Position numbers and translations under genes: made by a program
Assembly (NCBI RefSeq): GCF_028707975.1
Contig: NZ_JAQVZX010000016.1
Location: 1 to 36,200, forward strand
From: Syntrophomonas sp.
GTDB lineage: Bacteria; Bacillota; Syntrophomonadia; Syntrophomonadales; Syntrophomonadaceae
Reading direction: 5' to 3'
DNA length: 36,200 nt
In this document: positions 23,491 to 31,754 of the stretch, piece after piece
Numbering within the stretch: the stretch's first letter is position 1
How the letters are laid out: each line of letters starts with the position of its first letter
The notes under the pieces: generated by a model
Databases searched by the model: none
Seen by the model: only the letters and a program-made list of their open reading frames with translations
What the model was told of the DNA's origin: nothing

Positions 23491-25620
23491 ATGAACTGCA
23501 AATTTTGTAATTCGCCAACAACGGTGAGTCATGTTAAGACAGCAGATATATATACCTGCCAGAACTCTAGTTGTAATGCCATGTTTGCGGTCCCGGCCAA
23601 CAATTTCAGCAAACAGCCGATCCGGAGAACCCCGGAGCCAGTGAGAACCTTGAAGAAGTTAAAACAAAACGCTGTGAAACCTGCCAAACCAAAAATCCCA
23701 CCGGTCTTAACGATGCAGGATTTATTTAAAAAATTAAGCCTCACTTTCACCGATTATAAAACCAGAAACGCGCAGATCGAGCTAGCAGCACATATAGACA
23801 ATGCTGTTACAAACAAATCAATCTTATTTGCAGAAGCAGGGGTAGGGACAGGCAAAACCTTCGCCTATCTACTACCGCTCATTCAAAAATATTTTCAAAG
23901 CTACCCTAATTTTGGCCCGATAATAATCAGCACACGGACCAAGAACCTTCAGGAGCAGTTGGCTCTGGAAGACATTCCAACCATTACGGAATTCTATAAA
24001 CCCATTTACAAGAAAGTGCCTGACGTAATACTTTCCAAGGGTAGGCGTAATTATGCCTGCTGGTCAGCCATAGATAGGCTTAAAAACACTAAACAGATAA
24101 ATAATTCCGAACATAAGAATTTGTCATACTGGTACAAGGGATCACAATGGGGGGATTTGGAGGAAGCTAAAGCACCTAATCTTGCATCGGCCGTTCTCAA
24201 CAAGGTTTCAGCTGACAACTGCCAAGCCTTTTGCAGTATTGACTGTAAATACCGGAACATGAAAGACCACAGAAAGATAACGCAGGGAATTATAGTTACC
24301 AATCACAATCAACTTATAAGCCACTTAAAGATGATTACCGATAGTGAAGACCGTAGATTGTGGTTCAACCCCACCTGTTTAGTGATTGATGAAGCGCATA
24401 CGTTTGAGGAGATAGTCCGGGATGAGTTATCGAACCGAATGGATTTTAGACATCTGTTCGGACTGCTCACCAGAGTTTATTCAAAATATAACCATATAAA
24501 AGATGCTCTTACCGGCAAAAAAGTTTTGCAGGATATAGAAGCGGAGATATATTCCCAGATCTCTGCAGAAGAGAGCATCCGGCAGAAGATAGCAATCACT
24601 AAAGACCTGTCTGACAACATCGGTTTCCTTGCTGACTTGCTGGGCAAAGCAGCATTCTCCGTTGACCTGGTTAACTCCCAAAAGAAGAATTCCTCCGATG
24701 CCGACGATAAACTATTCAGCTCGGTGGAGGAAGCCAATAAATCGGTTACTGATTTCCACAAGCATCTGGATGACCCCAATTCGATTCTATGGATCGAGAA
24801 AGAAAAAGGCATAGTTTTGATTCAGGCACCATTTGATATCGGCCCGTTTCTGGCGAAAGCCTTATGGCAGCACCTGCCATTCCATCCGGTCATCCTGACC
24901 TCAGCCACCCTGAGTGTTGAGGCTGAATTTAATGGAGTCGCTAGGAGGCTCGGTATTAAAGACCGCAAGATAATGGAGTGCAGTTATCCGTCTCCTTTTG
25001 ATTATAAGAAGAATCTGAAGATATTTATCCCTAAAGATATGCCCCATCCCTCCCCGGCAACTGATGGCGAAGAAGTAGATGAGTTTACAAAGGTCGTAGC
25101 CGTTCGGATCAAGGAGCTTATTACTAGATCCAGAGGCAGGGCACTGATACTGTTCACCAGCCACCGAAGGATGGAATACGCATATGAATATATCCACGCC
25201 CAGAAACTGCCATATACCTTATTAAAGCAGGGTAATGCCGGTCCGAATGAGATATTACGACAATTCAAAAAAGATACCTCATCAGTATTGTTCGCAACCG
25301 GAGCCTTCTGGGAGGGAACGGACGTTTCAGGCGAGGCCCTTTCATTATTAATTATCGATAAACTGCCGTTTCCATCACCATTTGATCCGATAGTTGCCCG
25401 GATGGTAGAGAATGCCATACAAGAGGAATCAGACCCCCTTCAAACGGTTATCGTGCCGGAGATGCTGACCGTATTGAAGCAGGGTAGCGGGAGACTGATA
25501 AGGAGGGAGACCGACACCGGCATGATAGCCCTGTTGGACAGCAGAGCATGGAATCCCAATTACCACGAAGCGGTAGTGAAAGCTATGCCACCCGGGTTAT
25601 GGATAGATAAATTAGGGTAA
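23491..25620 (+). CDS. DinG-like iron-sulfur DNA helicase with N-terminal zinc ribbon
   Basis: The protein has 709 residues. Residues 3-29 form a CxxC...CxxxxC ribbon (CKFC, TCQNSSC). Superfamily 2 helicase motifs follow: Walker A AEAGVGTGKT at 114-123, Cys190 and Cys244/248/252 as an Fe-S cluster set, DEAH at 300-303, TSATLS, GAFWEGTDVSGEAL and QGSGRLIRRETD. This is the XPD/DinG pattern: ATP-driven 5'-3' unwinding of DNA or R-loops. AAAAGGGG precedes the ATG. The zinc ribbon is not part of Escherichia coli DinG. It is monocistronic next to tRNA-Leu, in a flank otherwise full of mobile remnants, so it may be acquired cargo. Confidence 0.9.
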   Translation: MNCKFCNSPTTVSHVKTADIYTCQNSSCNAMFAVPANNFSKQPIRRTPEPVRTLKKLKQNAVKPAKPKIPPVLTMQDLFKKLSLTFTDYKTRNAQIELAAHIDNAVTNKSILFAEAGVGTGKTFAYLLPLIQKYFQSYPNFGPIIISTRTKNLQEQLALEDIPTITEFYKPIYKKVPDVILSKGRRNYACWSAIDRLKNTKQINNSEHKNLSYWYKGSQWGDLEEAKAPNLASAVLNKVSADNCQAFCSIDCKYRNMKDHRKITQGIIVTNHNQLISHLKMITDSEDRRLWFNPTCLVIDEAHTFEEIVRDELSNRMDFRHLFGLLTRVYSKYNHIKDALTGKKVLQDIEAEIYSQISAEESIRQKIAITKDLSDNIGFLADLLGKAAFSVDLVNSQKKNSSDADDKLFSSVEEANKSVTDFHKHLDDPNSILWIEKEKGIVLIQAPFDIGPFLAKALWQHLPFHPVILTSATLSVEAEFNGVARRLGIKDRKIMECSYPSPFDYKKNLKIFIPKDMPHPSPATDGEEVDEFTKVVAVRIKELITRSRGRALILFTSHRRMEYAYEYIHAQKLPYTLLKQGNAGPNEILRQFKKDTSSVLFATGAFWEGTDVSGEALSLLIIDKLPFPSPFDPIVARMVENAIQEESDPLQTVIVPEMLTVLKQGSGRLIRRETDTGMIALLDSRAWNPNYHEAVVKAMPPGLWIDKLG

Positions 25621-25927
25621 TTTACAAGCACGGACGGAGCTTCCTTCGATAAATTTTATATCTAATATTATATGGTCGGTAATTTATAGATGATTGGAAG
25701 TTATTTCGAACAAACTTTATTATTAAAAATTATCACTACGCTTCGCAACCTGCCCAGAAACTCAGGTAGCTTAGATTATACGGAACGAACTGTCCTGTTT
25801 CGCCAAAATACGGAGTGGCTCCCGCCTCGCGCGCCAGTGGCTCTTAAATTCGTGCGCTGATGGCACCGTCAACACCGCTAGGATGGCTCTTAAAAAACGT
25901 GTTTTGCACCTTTCCCAGTATACACTG

Positions 25928-25977
25928 TTAATCCGCAAATTGATGGCTCCCGAAGGGGGCCTTTTTTAGCGGATTAA
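25928..25977 (+). terminator. terminator nested in a larger inverted repeat
   Basis: The inner stem GGCTCCC-GAA-GGGGGCC (25945-25961) is followed by TTTTTT. An outer perfect 9-bp stem TTAATCCGC / GCGGATTAA (25928-25936, 25969-25977) encloses both hairpin and U-run. The rest of 25621-26061 has no gene, but TGGCTC recurs four times (25815, 25838, 25884, 25944). Confidence 0.6.
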
Positions 25978-25996
25978 ACAATCAGCCAACAAAATG

Positions 25997-26041
25997 AATG
26001 CTAAAGCAAAGTACCAATAATCCTCATTTTGTTTTAGCATT
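25997..26041 (+). promoter_or_regulatory. 14-bp inverted repeat before the DUF6431-like gene
   Basis: AATGCTAAAGCAAA (25997-26010) and TTTGTTTTAGCATT (26028-26041) pair at 13 of 14 positions, with a G-U at the last. The repeat ends 35 bases before the likely start codon. It could be an operator, a leader hairpin or the end of a mobile element. Confidence 0.4.
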
Positions 26042-26076
26042 AAAATGATATAGAATTTGTTGTGGGAGTGATAATC

Positions 26077-26685
26077 TTGCAGCAGATTTTTTTAACAGCG
26101 ATTAGTCCAGCAGAGTATGTGCGGCAAGGTGTGAATTTTAAATTTCCTGTTCCTGATGCTTGCCCTAACCCAGAATGTTTAATGCCAATACCCCCGAAAA
26201 AGCACGGTTTCTACGAGAGGAACTGTCTTGATGTCACCTATCGTGGCCGAATACTGATTAGACGCTATTATTGCCCCTTTTGCGGTAGAACTATTTCCTA
26301 CTTACCTTCCTTTTGTTTACCCTACTACCAGTATTCCCTGGCCGTGATTTATATGATTATTGTTAATCATATTGAATCCAGTATGTCCTATACCCGGGTT
26401 ATTCGGCACTTAAGAGAGCATTACCCCAAGCTACACCTGGGTCTGCAGCATGTCCAGTTCTATATATTGAGATTCCTAATGAATTTACACTCTATACAGA
26501 TTGGATTAAGACAGTTTCTACCGGACTTGGCCCTTCCAGATTTCGGTTTAGACATAAAAAAGGGAGCAAAAAAGATACTGCACATTGTCAATGACGGATT
26601 TAGTACGATCCAGACCTTCTCGCAAAGGTTTTTTGAACAATGTAAGCGCTCTTTTCTATCTCCCTTGCACAATAGTTTAGCATGA
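26077..26685 (+). CDS. DUF6431-like zinc-binding protein, probably mobile-element encoded
   Basis: The protein has 202 residues from the TTG at 26077, which has GGGAGTG six bases upstream. A GTG at 26062 lies before that site. A Cys-rich head has CPNPECLMP and YCPFCGRTISYLPSF. Helical regions with HTH-like character follow (YTRVIRHLREHYPKL, LGLQHVQFYILRFLM). This resembles DUF6431 proteins found beside transposition genes; I recognise the family from the CPNPEC and CPFCGR pattern only. The function is unknown. Direct neighbours are an IS91-type remnant and an inverted repeat, which supports a mobile origin. Confidence 0.6.
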   Translation: MQQIFLTAISPAEYVRQGVNFKFPVPDACPNPECLMPIPPKKHGFYERNCLDVTYRGRILIRRYYCPFCGRTISYLPSFCLPYYQYSLAVIYMIIVNHIESSMSYTRVIRHLREHYPKLHLGLQHVQFYILRFLMNLHSIQIGLRQFLPDLALPDFGLDIKKGAKKILHIVNDGFSTIQTFSQRFFEQCKRSFLSPLHNSLA

Positions 26686-26781
26686 GAACGGAGTGATGTG
26701 TAAACAAATTACCTAAAAAGCTTAGCAACAGAACTTTTTCCTATATCCATACCGCAGCAGATGTTAACATGAAAATGTGTC

Positions 26782-26963
26782 TATTGTGGACCAGTCATTA
26801 ATCCAGGGGATCAAGAAGGGCTGGAAAAACTTGCGCAATATATTATTAGAGCTCCCCTCTCACAGGAAAGACTGCTCTATATACCCGCATCCGAAGTGCC
26901 TGACGGTATTGCCAGAGTAATCTATAGAGGCAAAAATAGCGGCGTTCGGGAAAGCTTTATGGC
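26782..26963 (+). pseudogene. IS91-family (Y2 type) transposase fragment
   Basis: The frame reads YCGPVINPGDQEGLEKLAQY, IIRAPLSQERLLYIPASE and DGIARVIYRGKNSGVRESF. It fits IS91-like transposases (LxRYIxRxxxSxERxxYxPxxxxxGxAxVxY). The N-terminal zinc region and tyrosine motif are gone. It ends where a REP-like repeat begins. Confidence 0.7.
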
Positions 26964-26965
26964 CC

Positions 26966-26995
26966 TTGGTCGCTCCTTGCCATCCATGGCACCGC
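26966..26995 (-). repeat. REP-like 30-base repeat, copy B
   Basis: The reverse complement matches 6641-6670 at 28 of 30 positions. The central palindrome is TGCCATCCATGGCA. It marks the end of the IS91 fragment. Confidence 0.6.
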
Positions 26996-27009
26996 TGCAC
27001 TAGCCCCTC

Positions 27010-27288
27010 AAGAATGGTATATTCCAGATGGCAACTTGAAAATTCCTCTTTAAAAACCGGCGTGGTCGCCGCAACAAGCTTGTGGCCACAGAACAGCGAA
27101 ATAATTGAGAGCTTGGCCTGGTCACCGGATGGGCAAAGCCTGGCCATTTCTCTGCCCAGAAATGAAAAACAGCCTCTGCGAATTGACCAGATCACATTAA
27201 AAGGAGATCATACCAATCTACTGACCCTAGGTGAAGCTGGTAAAATGGAAAACGAAATCTATAAGCCTGGCTCAGCTCTTGCTAGCTG
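27010..27288 (+). pseudogene. beta-propeller (TolB/PD40-like) fragment
   Basis: The frame reads ATSLWPQNSEIIESLAWSPD followed by GQSLAISLPRNEKQ and LRIDQITLKGDHTNLLTLGE, one to two PD40-type blades (SLAWSPDGQSLA). There is no start with a ribosome site and no further blades. The fragment downstream of the truncated Phd (from about 12100) is similar in type, so both may derive from one gene family. Confidence 0.5.
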
Positions 27289-27302
27289 ATACAATTTATG
27301 CC

Positions 27303-27371
27303 CAAGCTAAGAATTAATCCTCTGGCAAGATAAGGTTTGCTGGAAGTTTGGTGGTTTGGAATCTTAGCTTG
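27303..27371. other. 10-bp inverted repeat with long spacer
   Basis: CAAGCTAAGA (27303-27312) and TCTTAGCTTG (27362-27371) are perfect inverses with a 49-base spacer. They lie just before the MNT promoter and just after the propeller remnant. They could be inverted ends of a small lost element. Confidence 0.35.
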
Positions 27372-27395
27372 AGCGGCTATTTTATTTTGCAACGA

Positions 27396-27424
27396 TTGAG
27401 ATTACGGGATGCCTGTGGTATAAT
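27396..27424 (+). promoter_or_regulatory. promoter of the MNT gene
   Basis: TTGAGA and TATAAT are separated by 17 bases, 38 bases before the ATG. Confidence 0.7.
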
Positions 27425-27462
27425 TTTACAAAAGGGAAATGTAGATTAGGCAGGGATTAAAA

Positions 27463-27846
27463 ATGAATGTAAAAAGCGAAGAATTAGCAAAATATTATAA
27501 ACAAAAATATCCTTTGACTTTTACAAAAGGTGCTTCTAGGAAAGAACCAATTTTAGCTGAGCGCTATGAAGCTGCTTGGAAAATTGCTAAAAAAGCCGCA
27601 ACAGTTTTAAAAAACAATTATGGCGCAAGAAGAGTAGTGGTATTTGGTTCTTTAACTGATCGCTCTGCATTTACACGTTGGTCTGATATAGATTTAGCTG
27701 TATGGGGCGTACCGGATAATAGGTTTTATGCAGCGGTGGGGGCGGTAACAGGCTTAACTACAGAATTTAAGGTAGATTTAGTTGATGCTATGGATTGTCG
27801 AGAATCTCTGCGTAAAGCTATCGAAATTGAGGGTATTGAGATATGA
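27463..27846 (+). CDS. MNT-type nucleotidyltransferase
   Basis: The protein has 127 residues. The core VVVFGSLTDRSAFTRWSDID gives the GS...DxD metal site, and FKVDLVDAMDC carries the third acidic strand. The first ~45 residues (YYKQKYPLTFTKGASRKEPI) are a helical extension seen in the longer MNT variant. A good promoter lies upstream. The stop overlaps by ATGA a second frame that begins MNKKFLTLAGRIR and is cut after 16 codons, so the antitoxin seems intact while its partner is lost. Confidence 0.85.
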   Translation: MNVKSEELAKYYKQKYPLTFTKGASRKEPILAERYEAAWKIAKKAATVLKNNYGARRVVVFGSLTDRSAFTRWSDIDLAVWGVPDNRFYAAVGAVTGLTTEFKVDLVDAMDCRESLRKAIEIEGIEI

Positions 27847-27893
27847 ATAAAAAGTTTCTTACTTTAGCTGGTAGAATTCGTGAGTCCCCATGA
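27843..27893 (+). pseudogene. truncated partner gene of the MNT protein
   Basis: The ATG overlaps the MNT stop. Sixteen codons read MNKKFLTLAGRIRESP, then TGA. A start like MNxKxLTLAGRI is typical of the HEPN-like partner in this MNT subtype. The remaining ~120 codons are missing, and the MazEF-type module starts 39 bases on. Confidence 0.6.
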
Positions 27894-27932
27894 CACCCTG
27901 TAAGAGGTAATTTTCTAAAAGAGGTGATTTGT

Positions 27933-28190
27933 ATGAAAATTAATTTAGCCAAATGGGGAAATAGTGCAGCTATTCGCATACCAAAGATAATATTAGAAGA
28001 ATTAAATATTGATAGTAACAATTTTGAAAACATAAGTTTCGATATTGATATAGAAGGGGAAAAGTTAACACTAAGGAAGAAACAAGAAAAAACAAAATTT
28101 GAGCTTTTAGCTGAACAATCTAAAGGAGAAAAATTAAATCCAAAAATAGACATTGACTGGGGTAATCCTATTGGGAAAGAAGTTTGGTAA
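27933..28190 (+). CDS. mazE: MazE/AbrB-type antitoxin
   Basis: The protein has 85 residues from the ATG at 27933. The preceding GTG at 27924 lies inside the GAGGTGAT ribosome site. The SpoVT-AbrB fold is visible: MKINLAKWGNSAAIRIPKII, LEELNI, then ISFDIDIEGEKLTLRKK. The C-terminal ~30 residues (FELLAEQSKGEKLN, DWGNPIGKEVW) are the toxin-binding tail. A MazF-type gene follows at once. Very AT-rich codon use compared with the neighbouring core genes suggests recent transfer. Confidence 0.9.
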   Translation: MKINLAKWGNSAAIRIPKIILEELNIDSNNFENISFDIDIEGEKLTLRKKQEKTKFELLAEQSKGEKLNPKIDIDWGNPIGKEVW

Positions 28191-28195
28191 AAACT

Positions 28196-28570
28196 ATGAT
28201 TAAATTAGATAAAAATAATTTCAATAATTTAGAGTTTGGAGATATAATAAAAATCAATTTTTCACCATCTAAGGGACATGAACAAAGAGGTTATAGACCT
28301 GGACTTGTAATATCAGATCCTGTTAAACAAAAAGAATTAAATGGTATAGTAACAGTAATTCCAATAACAAATTCAATTAGCACTTTTTTTACTAGAGTTA
28401 ATTTAGATAAATATAATATTCAAACTAAAGGTGATATTTTGATGGATCAAATTAAAGTACTCGATTTAAGTGAAAGACAGTATGATTTTATAGAAAAGGC
28501 ACCTAAAGAAGTATTGAATAAGTGTAATATTATTTTTAATGCTATTTATGAAAAAATGTTAAATTCTTAA
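28196..28570 (+). CDS. mazF: MazF/PemK-type mRNA endonuclease toxin
   Basis: The protein has 124 residues from the ATG at 28196. An in-frame TTG at 28184 overlapping mazE is possible and would add four residues. Family marks are FGDIIKINFSPSKGHEQRGY, RPGLVISD, VTVIPITNSI and ILMDQIKVLDLSER. The GHEQxGxRPxLVIS signature with the Arg is intact. MazF toxins cleave single-stranded mRNA at short sites. AT content is as high as in mazE. Nothing suggests inactivation. Confidence 0.9.
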   Translation: MIKLDKNNFNNLEFGDIIKINFSPSKGHEQRGYRPGLVISDPVKQKELNGIVTVIPITNSISTFFTRVNLDKYNIQTKGDILMDQIKVLDLSERQYDFIEKAPKEVLNKCNIIFNAIYEKMLNS

Positions 28571-28661
28571 TTTTATCATTTTACGAAATTTTTACCTTTC
28601 ACACTTCAAATCCTTAAAGTAGGAATGTTGTAAAATTAGCAGTTGTATTTTAAGTAAATAA

Positions 28662-29906
28662 GGATACGAGGAGGCAGAAGATAATAAATTTCTACTTCAT
28701 CTTCAGGAGGCGGAAGATGCTGATGATATTCCTTGTGTTCTGGTGGATTTTGATTCTTCATGGGACGGGTACTGGAATTTTAAAGAACCAATAGATGTCC
28801 TAATGAAAATCCACCGCGATTTGGGAGATAAAGGGTTTGATTTTTTCATTTTTGATTATGCAATAATATTTTATTTTAAGAAATTTCGACACCTTGATAA
28901 AAATACTATTAAATCTTTATTTGCGAATACAAACATTGATCGTGTTTTTGGCATTATTGATATAGTGTTTGAGTTTCTCGGCATACCTGCAAAAGGCATC
29001 ATAAAACAGATTGGTAAGGTGGTCGGACCTGCATGGGGGGAATACATTAAAAAGAGAAAAATTAATGATAAAGTTATTAAGGACATACAAAAATTTGGAG
29101 AAAACGAACTACTTGGTTATCTACCTGAATACCTGGCTCGGGATATAAATGCCTCAATGAGCAAGGTTAAAACACCTCAGAGACTGGTGATGTTCTTTGA
29201 TACTTATGAAGCCCTTTGGGGTTTCGAAGGGAAAATAACATCTAATCATAATTATGAAATGATTGATATATGGCTGCGTAGATTCCTTACTAACCTTGAG
29301 CTAAAAAATGGAATAGTCGTAGTGGTTGCGGGACGCGAACCACCTAACTGGAGTAATGTTAACGACTATTGGGAAATACCGGAAGAATATATAGATCTAT
29401 ATGCAGTTGATTTCTTGAGTAGTGGCGATGCGCTAACATATCTTGAAAAAGCGGGAATAGAGGATGGAGAACGTCGGGAAGCAATAGTATCAAATATTGA
29501 AGAACACGGATTGGTTCATCCTTTTTTACTGGGCCTTTGTGCTGATGCGGAATTAGCAAAGATTAGGCGAGGGATAGCGTTTGATTCAAATGATTATCCC
29601 TTCGAAAAGAGGAGCCAAAAGATACTAACCCAGGCAATACATAGATTTTTAAGATATACCGATCAAGATACGAGCATGGCATTTAAAGCCTTAAGTGCCT
29701 TTCGAACATTTGATGAATCACTTTATCATTTACTGGGAGAAAAACTAAACTTTTCGCATACGGCTACGAGTTTTCGTACTATCAGTGGATACTCTTTCGT
29801 AAAAGAATATACCCATTCAGGTGAAAAGGGATTGGCCACTGCAGGTTTATGTCTGCCTACGGTTTTTTGTTTATTCCAATCTTGCATTAACACCACCTCA
29901 GCTTAA
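28662..29906 (+). pseudogene. STAND-like P-loop ATPase lacking its N-terminus and C-terminus
   Basis: The open frame covers 414 codons after a TAA at 28659. The first usable start is the GTG at 28743 without a ribosome site. Visible marks are IPCVLVDFDSSWD, Walker B-like RLVMFFDTYEALWG at about residues 145-158 of the GTG form, sensor strand IVVVVAGREPPNW and winged-helix-like HGLVHPFLLGLCAD. The Walker A that should precede is not there. The end (LATAGLCLPTVFCLF) departs from a folded pattern after HSGEKG. Such ATPases often act in regulation or defence. This copy is probably dead. Confidence 0.65.
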
Positions 29907-30095
29907 GTATAATGCAAATCCGATTTGTCTTCAAAAGGCCGCCTCCAGACCCGGAAATACCAAACACAGGACAGGCATAAACGGAAAAAACTTCCAGCAT
30001 AGCCTCCGTGGCCGCACGCTCCTTCTCTGGGAGACTCTCTATCGTCTTTGAAGAATCTATCATGGGGATTGTGGATTTTCATTTCATCACCTGCC
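29907..30095. other. gene-free stretch between the ATPase relic and the 48-bp repeat
   Basis: No supported gene was seen. An open frame at 29821-30051 lacks a ribosome site and family similarity. The wider gap to 30391 also contains the 48-base repeat, a MITE fragment and a terminator, listed separately. 30235-30391 is AT-rich and empty. Confidence 0.4.
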
Positions 30096-30143
30096 TTCCT
30101 GTAAATATTATACTATAAAGGTCAGGTGGCGCGACTGTTATTC
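30096..30143 (+). repeat. 48-base repeat, copy 1
   Basis: Identical to 32454-32501 except for one base (G/A). It contains CCTG ... CAGG ends and ATTATACTATAAAGG. The flanks differ on both sides. Confidence 0.8.
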
Positions 30144-30146
30144 TTA

Positions 30147-30173
30147 ATATACAAAGCGAGCGTTGGTGAAGTA
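30147..30173 (-). repeat. MITE-like repeat fragment (copy 4)
   Basis: The reverse complement reads ATACTTCACCAACGCTCGCT followed by TTGTATA, matching the middle of copy 3 (15027-15056) with few changes. The ends of the element are not present. It abuts the 48-base repeat. Confidence 0.5.
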
Positions 30174-30204
30174 TGGATGTGCATATTATTTATGCGAACA
30201 AAAT

Positions 30205-30234
30205 AAAAAGCACACCCGGAAGGGTGTGCTTTTT
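30205..30234 (-). terminator. bidirectional terminator downstream of the GlmS-like gene
   Basis: A perfect 13-bp stem AAAAAGCACACCC / GGGTGTGCTTTTT closes on GGAA. It works in either direction. It lies 158 bases past the stop of the minus-strand glmS-like gene. Confidence 0.85.
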
Positions 30235-30391
30235 AGCACGGTTTCAACCTTATTCTACTATCCTACCGTCCTGCCATTTTATTCACAATGAAGATTGCCA
30301 GAGCAAAACTACCATACTACAATAATTTTTATATACCAACAACTATAGTTTGCCTCGAGAGGGAGAATAAGCATTGATATAGACCCGCCCC

Positions 30392-31501
30392 TTATTCCAC
30401 CGTAACCGCTTTGGTAAGATGACGGGGATTATCCACCTCGGTACCACGGAAGATAGCCATATAGTAAGCGAATAGCTGTAAAGGAATCACCGCCACCAAG
30501 GGGGCTAGCAAGGGATTAGTGTCAGGAATGACAATTCTGTTTTCATACTCCTGGCAATGTTCCTGCAAACTCTCCTTGCAAACAACAATAATTGTAGCTC
30601 CCCGGGATTTTATTTCATTGATATTGGGCAGAGTCTTTTCAAGCAGAGCATCCTGGCTAAGCAGAGCCATTACCAGAACATCTCCATTGAGCAAAGCAAT
30701 GGGACCATGCTTTAGTTCTCCGGCAGCATAAGCTTCAGCGTGTACATAAGAGGTTTCTTTAAGCTTCAAGGCCCCTTCCATAGCAACTGGATAATCGTAG
30801 CCCCGGCCCAGGAAAAAAGCATTATTGGCATGGTAGTAATGACTGGCTATTTCCTTTATGCGGGGTTGTTGGGTCAGGGCTTTTTCTACATACTGGTCAA
30901 TTGTGGCAATGGCATTAATACAGGCCATAAGCTCTTCTGGCGGCAGCGCATTTTTTTCCTGGGCAAAATATAAAGCTAGCAGGTATAGAACCAGTAACTG
31001 AGTCAAATAAACTTTGGTTGAGGCTATGGAGATTTCTGGTCCTGCCTGAGTGTAAATAACCATATCGGCTAAACGAGCTATGGTACTATCAGGGACATTT
31101 ACTATGGCCAGAATAGGAATTCCCGCTTTTCTTGCCTTGTAGAGGGCCGCCAGGGTATCGGCGGTTTCGCCGGACTGGCTAATAACTATAAGCAGGTCAC
31201 CTGCCTGCCATAATGCCGTGCGATAAGCAAATTCAGAAGCCAGGTCGATTTCCACCGGAATGCCGGCCAGTTCTTCAATAGCTTTGCGGCCTACCAGCCC
31301 GGCATGATAAGCGGTGCCACATCCGGCAATAAATATTTTGTTAATAGCCTGGACTTCAAGTTTAAGCTCACTAAAAACGATTTTATTATCCCTTATTTTA
31401 CCTCTTAAAGTTTGTCGTAATGCTTCCGGCCCATCGAAAATCTCTTTAAGCATGAAGTGTTCAAAATCGCCCTTATCCTCGCTTGTTAGACTCCCTACCA
31501 C
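30392..31501 (-). CDS. GlmS-like isomerase (two SIS domains, no glutaminase domain)
   Basis: The protein has 369 residues, against about 600 for full glucosamine-6-phosphate synthase. It starts at the inter-domain linker (DKGDFEHFMLKEIFDGPEAL) and runs to the usual end HLTKAVTVE. The SIS domains have IFIAGCGTAYHAGL, VISQSGETADTLAAL, STKVYLTQLL, FLGRGYDYPVAMEGALKLKE, YAAGELKHGPIALL. The N-terminal Cys glutaminase is entirely absent. The GTG start is preceded by AAGGAGG at eight bases, a good ribosome site, and no frameshift is seen. It could use free ammonia, act as a deaminase, or be a relic of a 5' deletion. No glmS riboswitch is visible upstream. Confidence 0.85.
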   Translation of the reverse strand: MVGSLTSEDKGDFEHFMLKEIFDGPEALRQTLRGKIRDNKIVFSELKLEVQAINKIFIAGCGTAYHAGLVGRKAIEELAGIPVEIDLASEFAYRTALWQAGDLLIVISQSGETADTLAALYKARKAGIPILAIVNVPDSTIARLADMVIYTQAGPEISIASTKVYLTQLLVLYLLALYFAQEKNALPPEELMACINAIATIDQYVEKALTQQPRIKEIASHYYHANNAFFLGRGYDYPVAMEGALKLKETSYVHAEAYAAGELKHGPIALLNGDVLVMALLSQDALLEKTLPNINEIKSRGATIIVVCKESLQEHCQEYENRIVIPDTNPLLAPLVAVIPLQLFAYYMAIFRGTEVDNPRHLTKAVTVE

Positions 31502-31754
31502 AAGATACCCCTCCTTAATTTATTGAGCTGTTCATCTCCCTGTAATTAGCCATGGATCAATGGAGTTACAATAGTTATATTCTACATAAACTCAGCGATT
31601 GTAGCTATAAAAAATATTGAATTTTTTATAAAATACTTTATACAATATGCAATTATGTTCAGGTTTTCAAATGACCGGCTTTTTGCTAAACTGGTAGAGT
31701 TAGGAAGCAATTTCTAACTGGCATCATCTTAAGAAAATGAGAGGAGGGCTGCAT

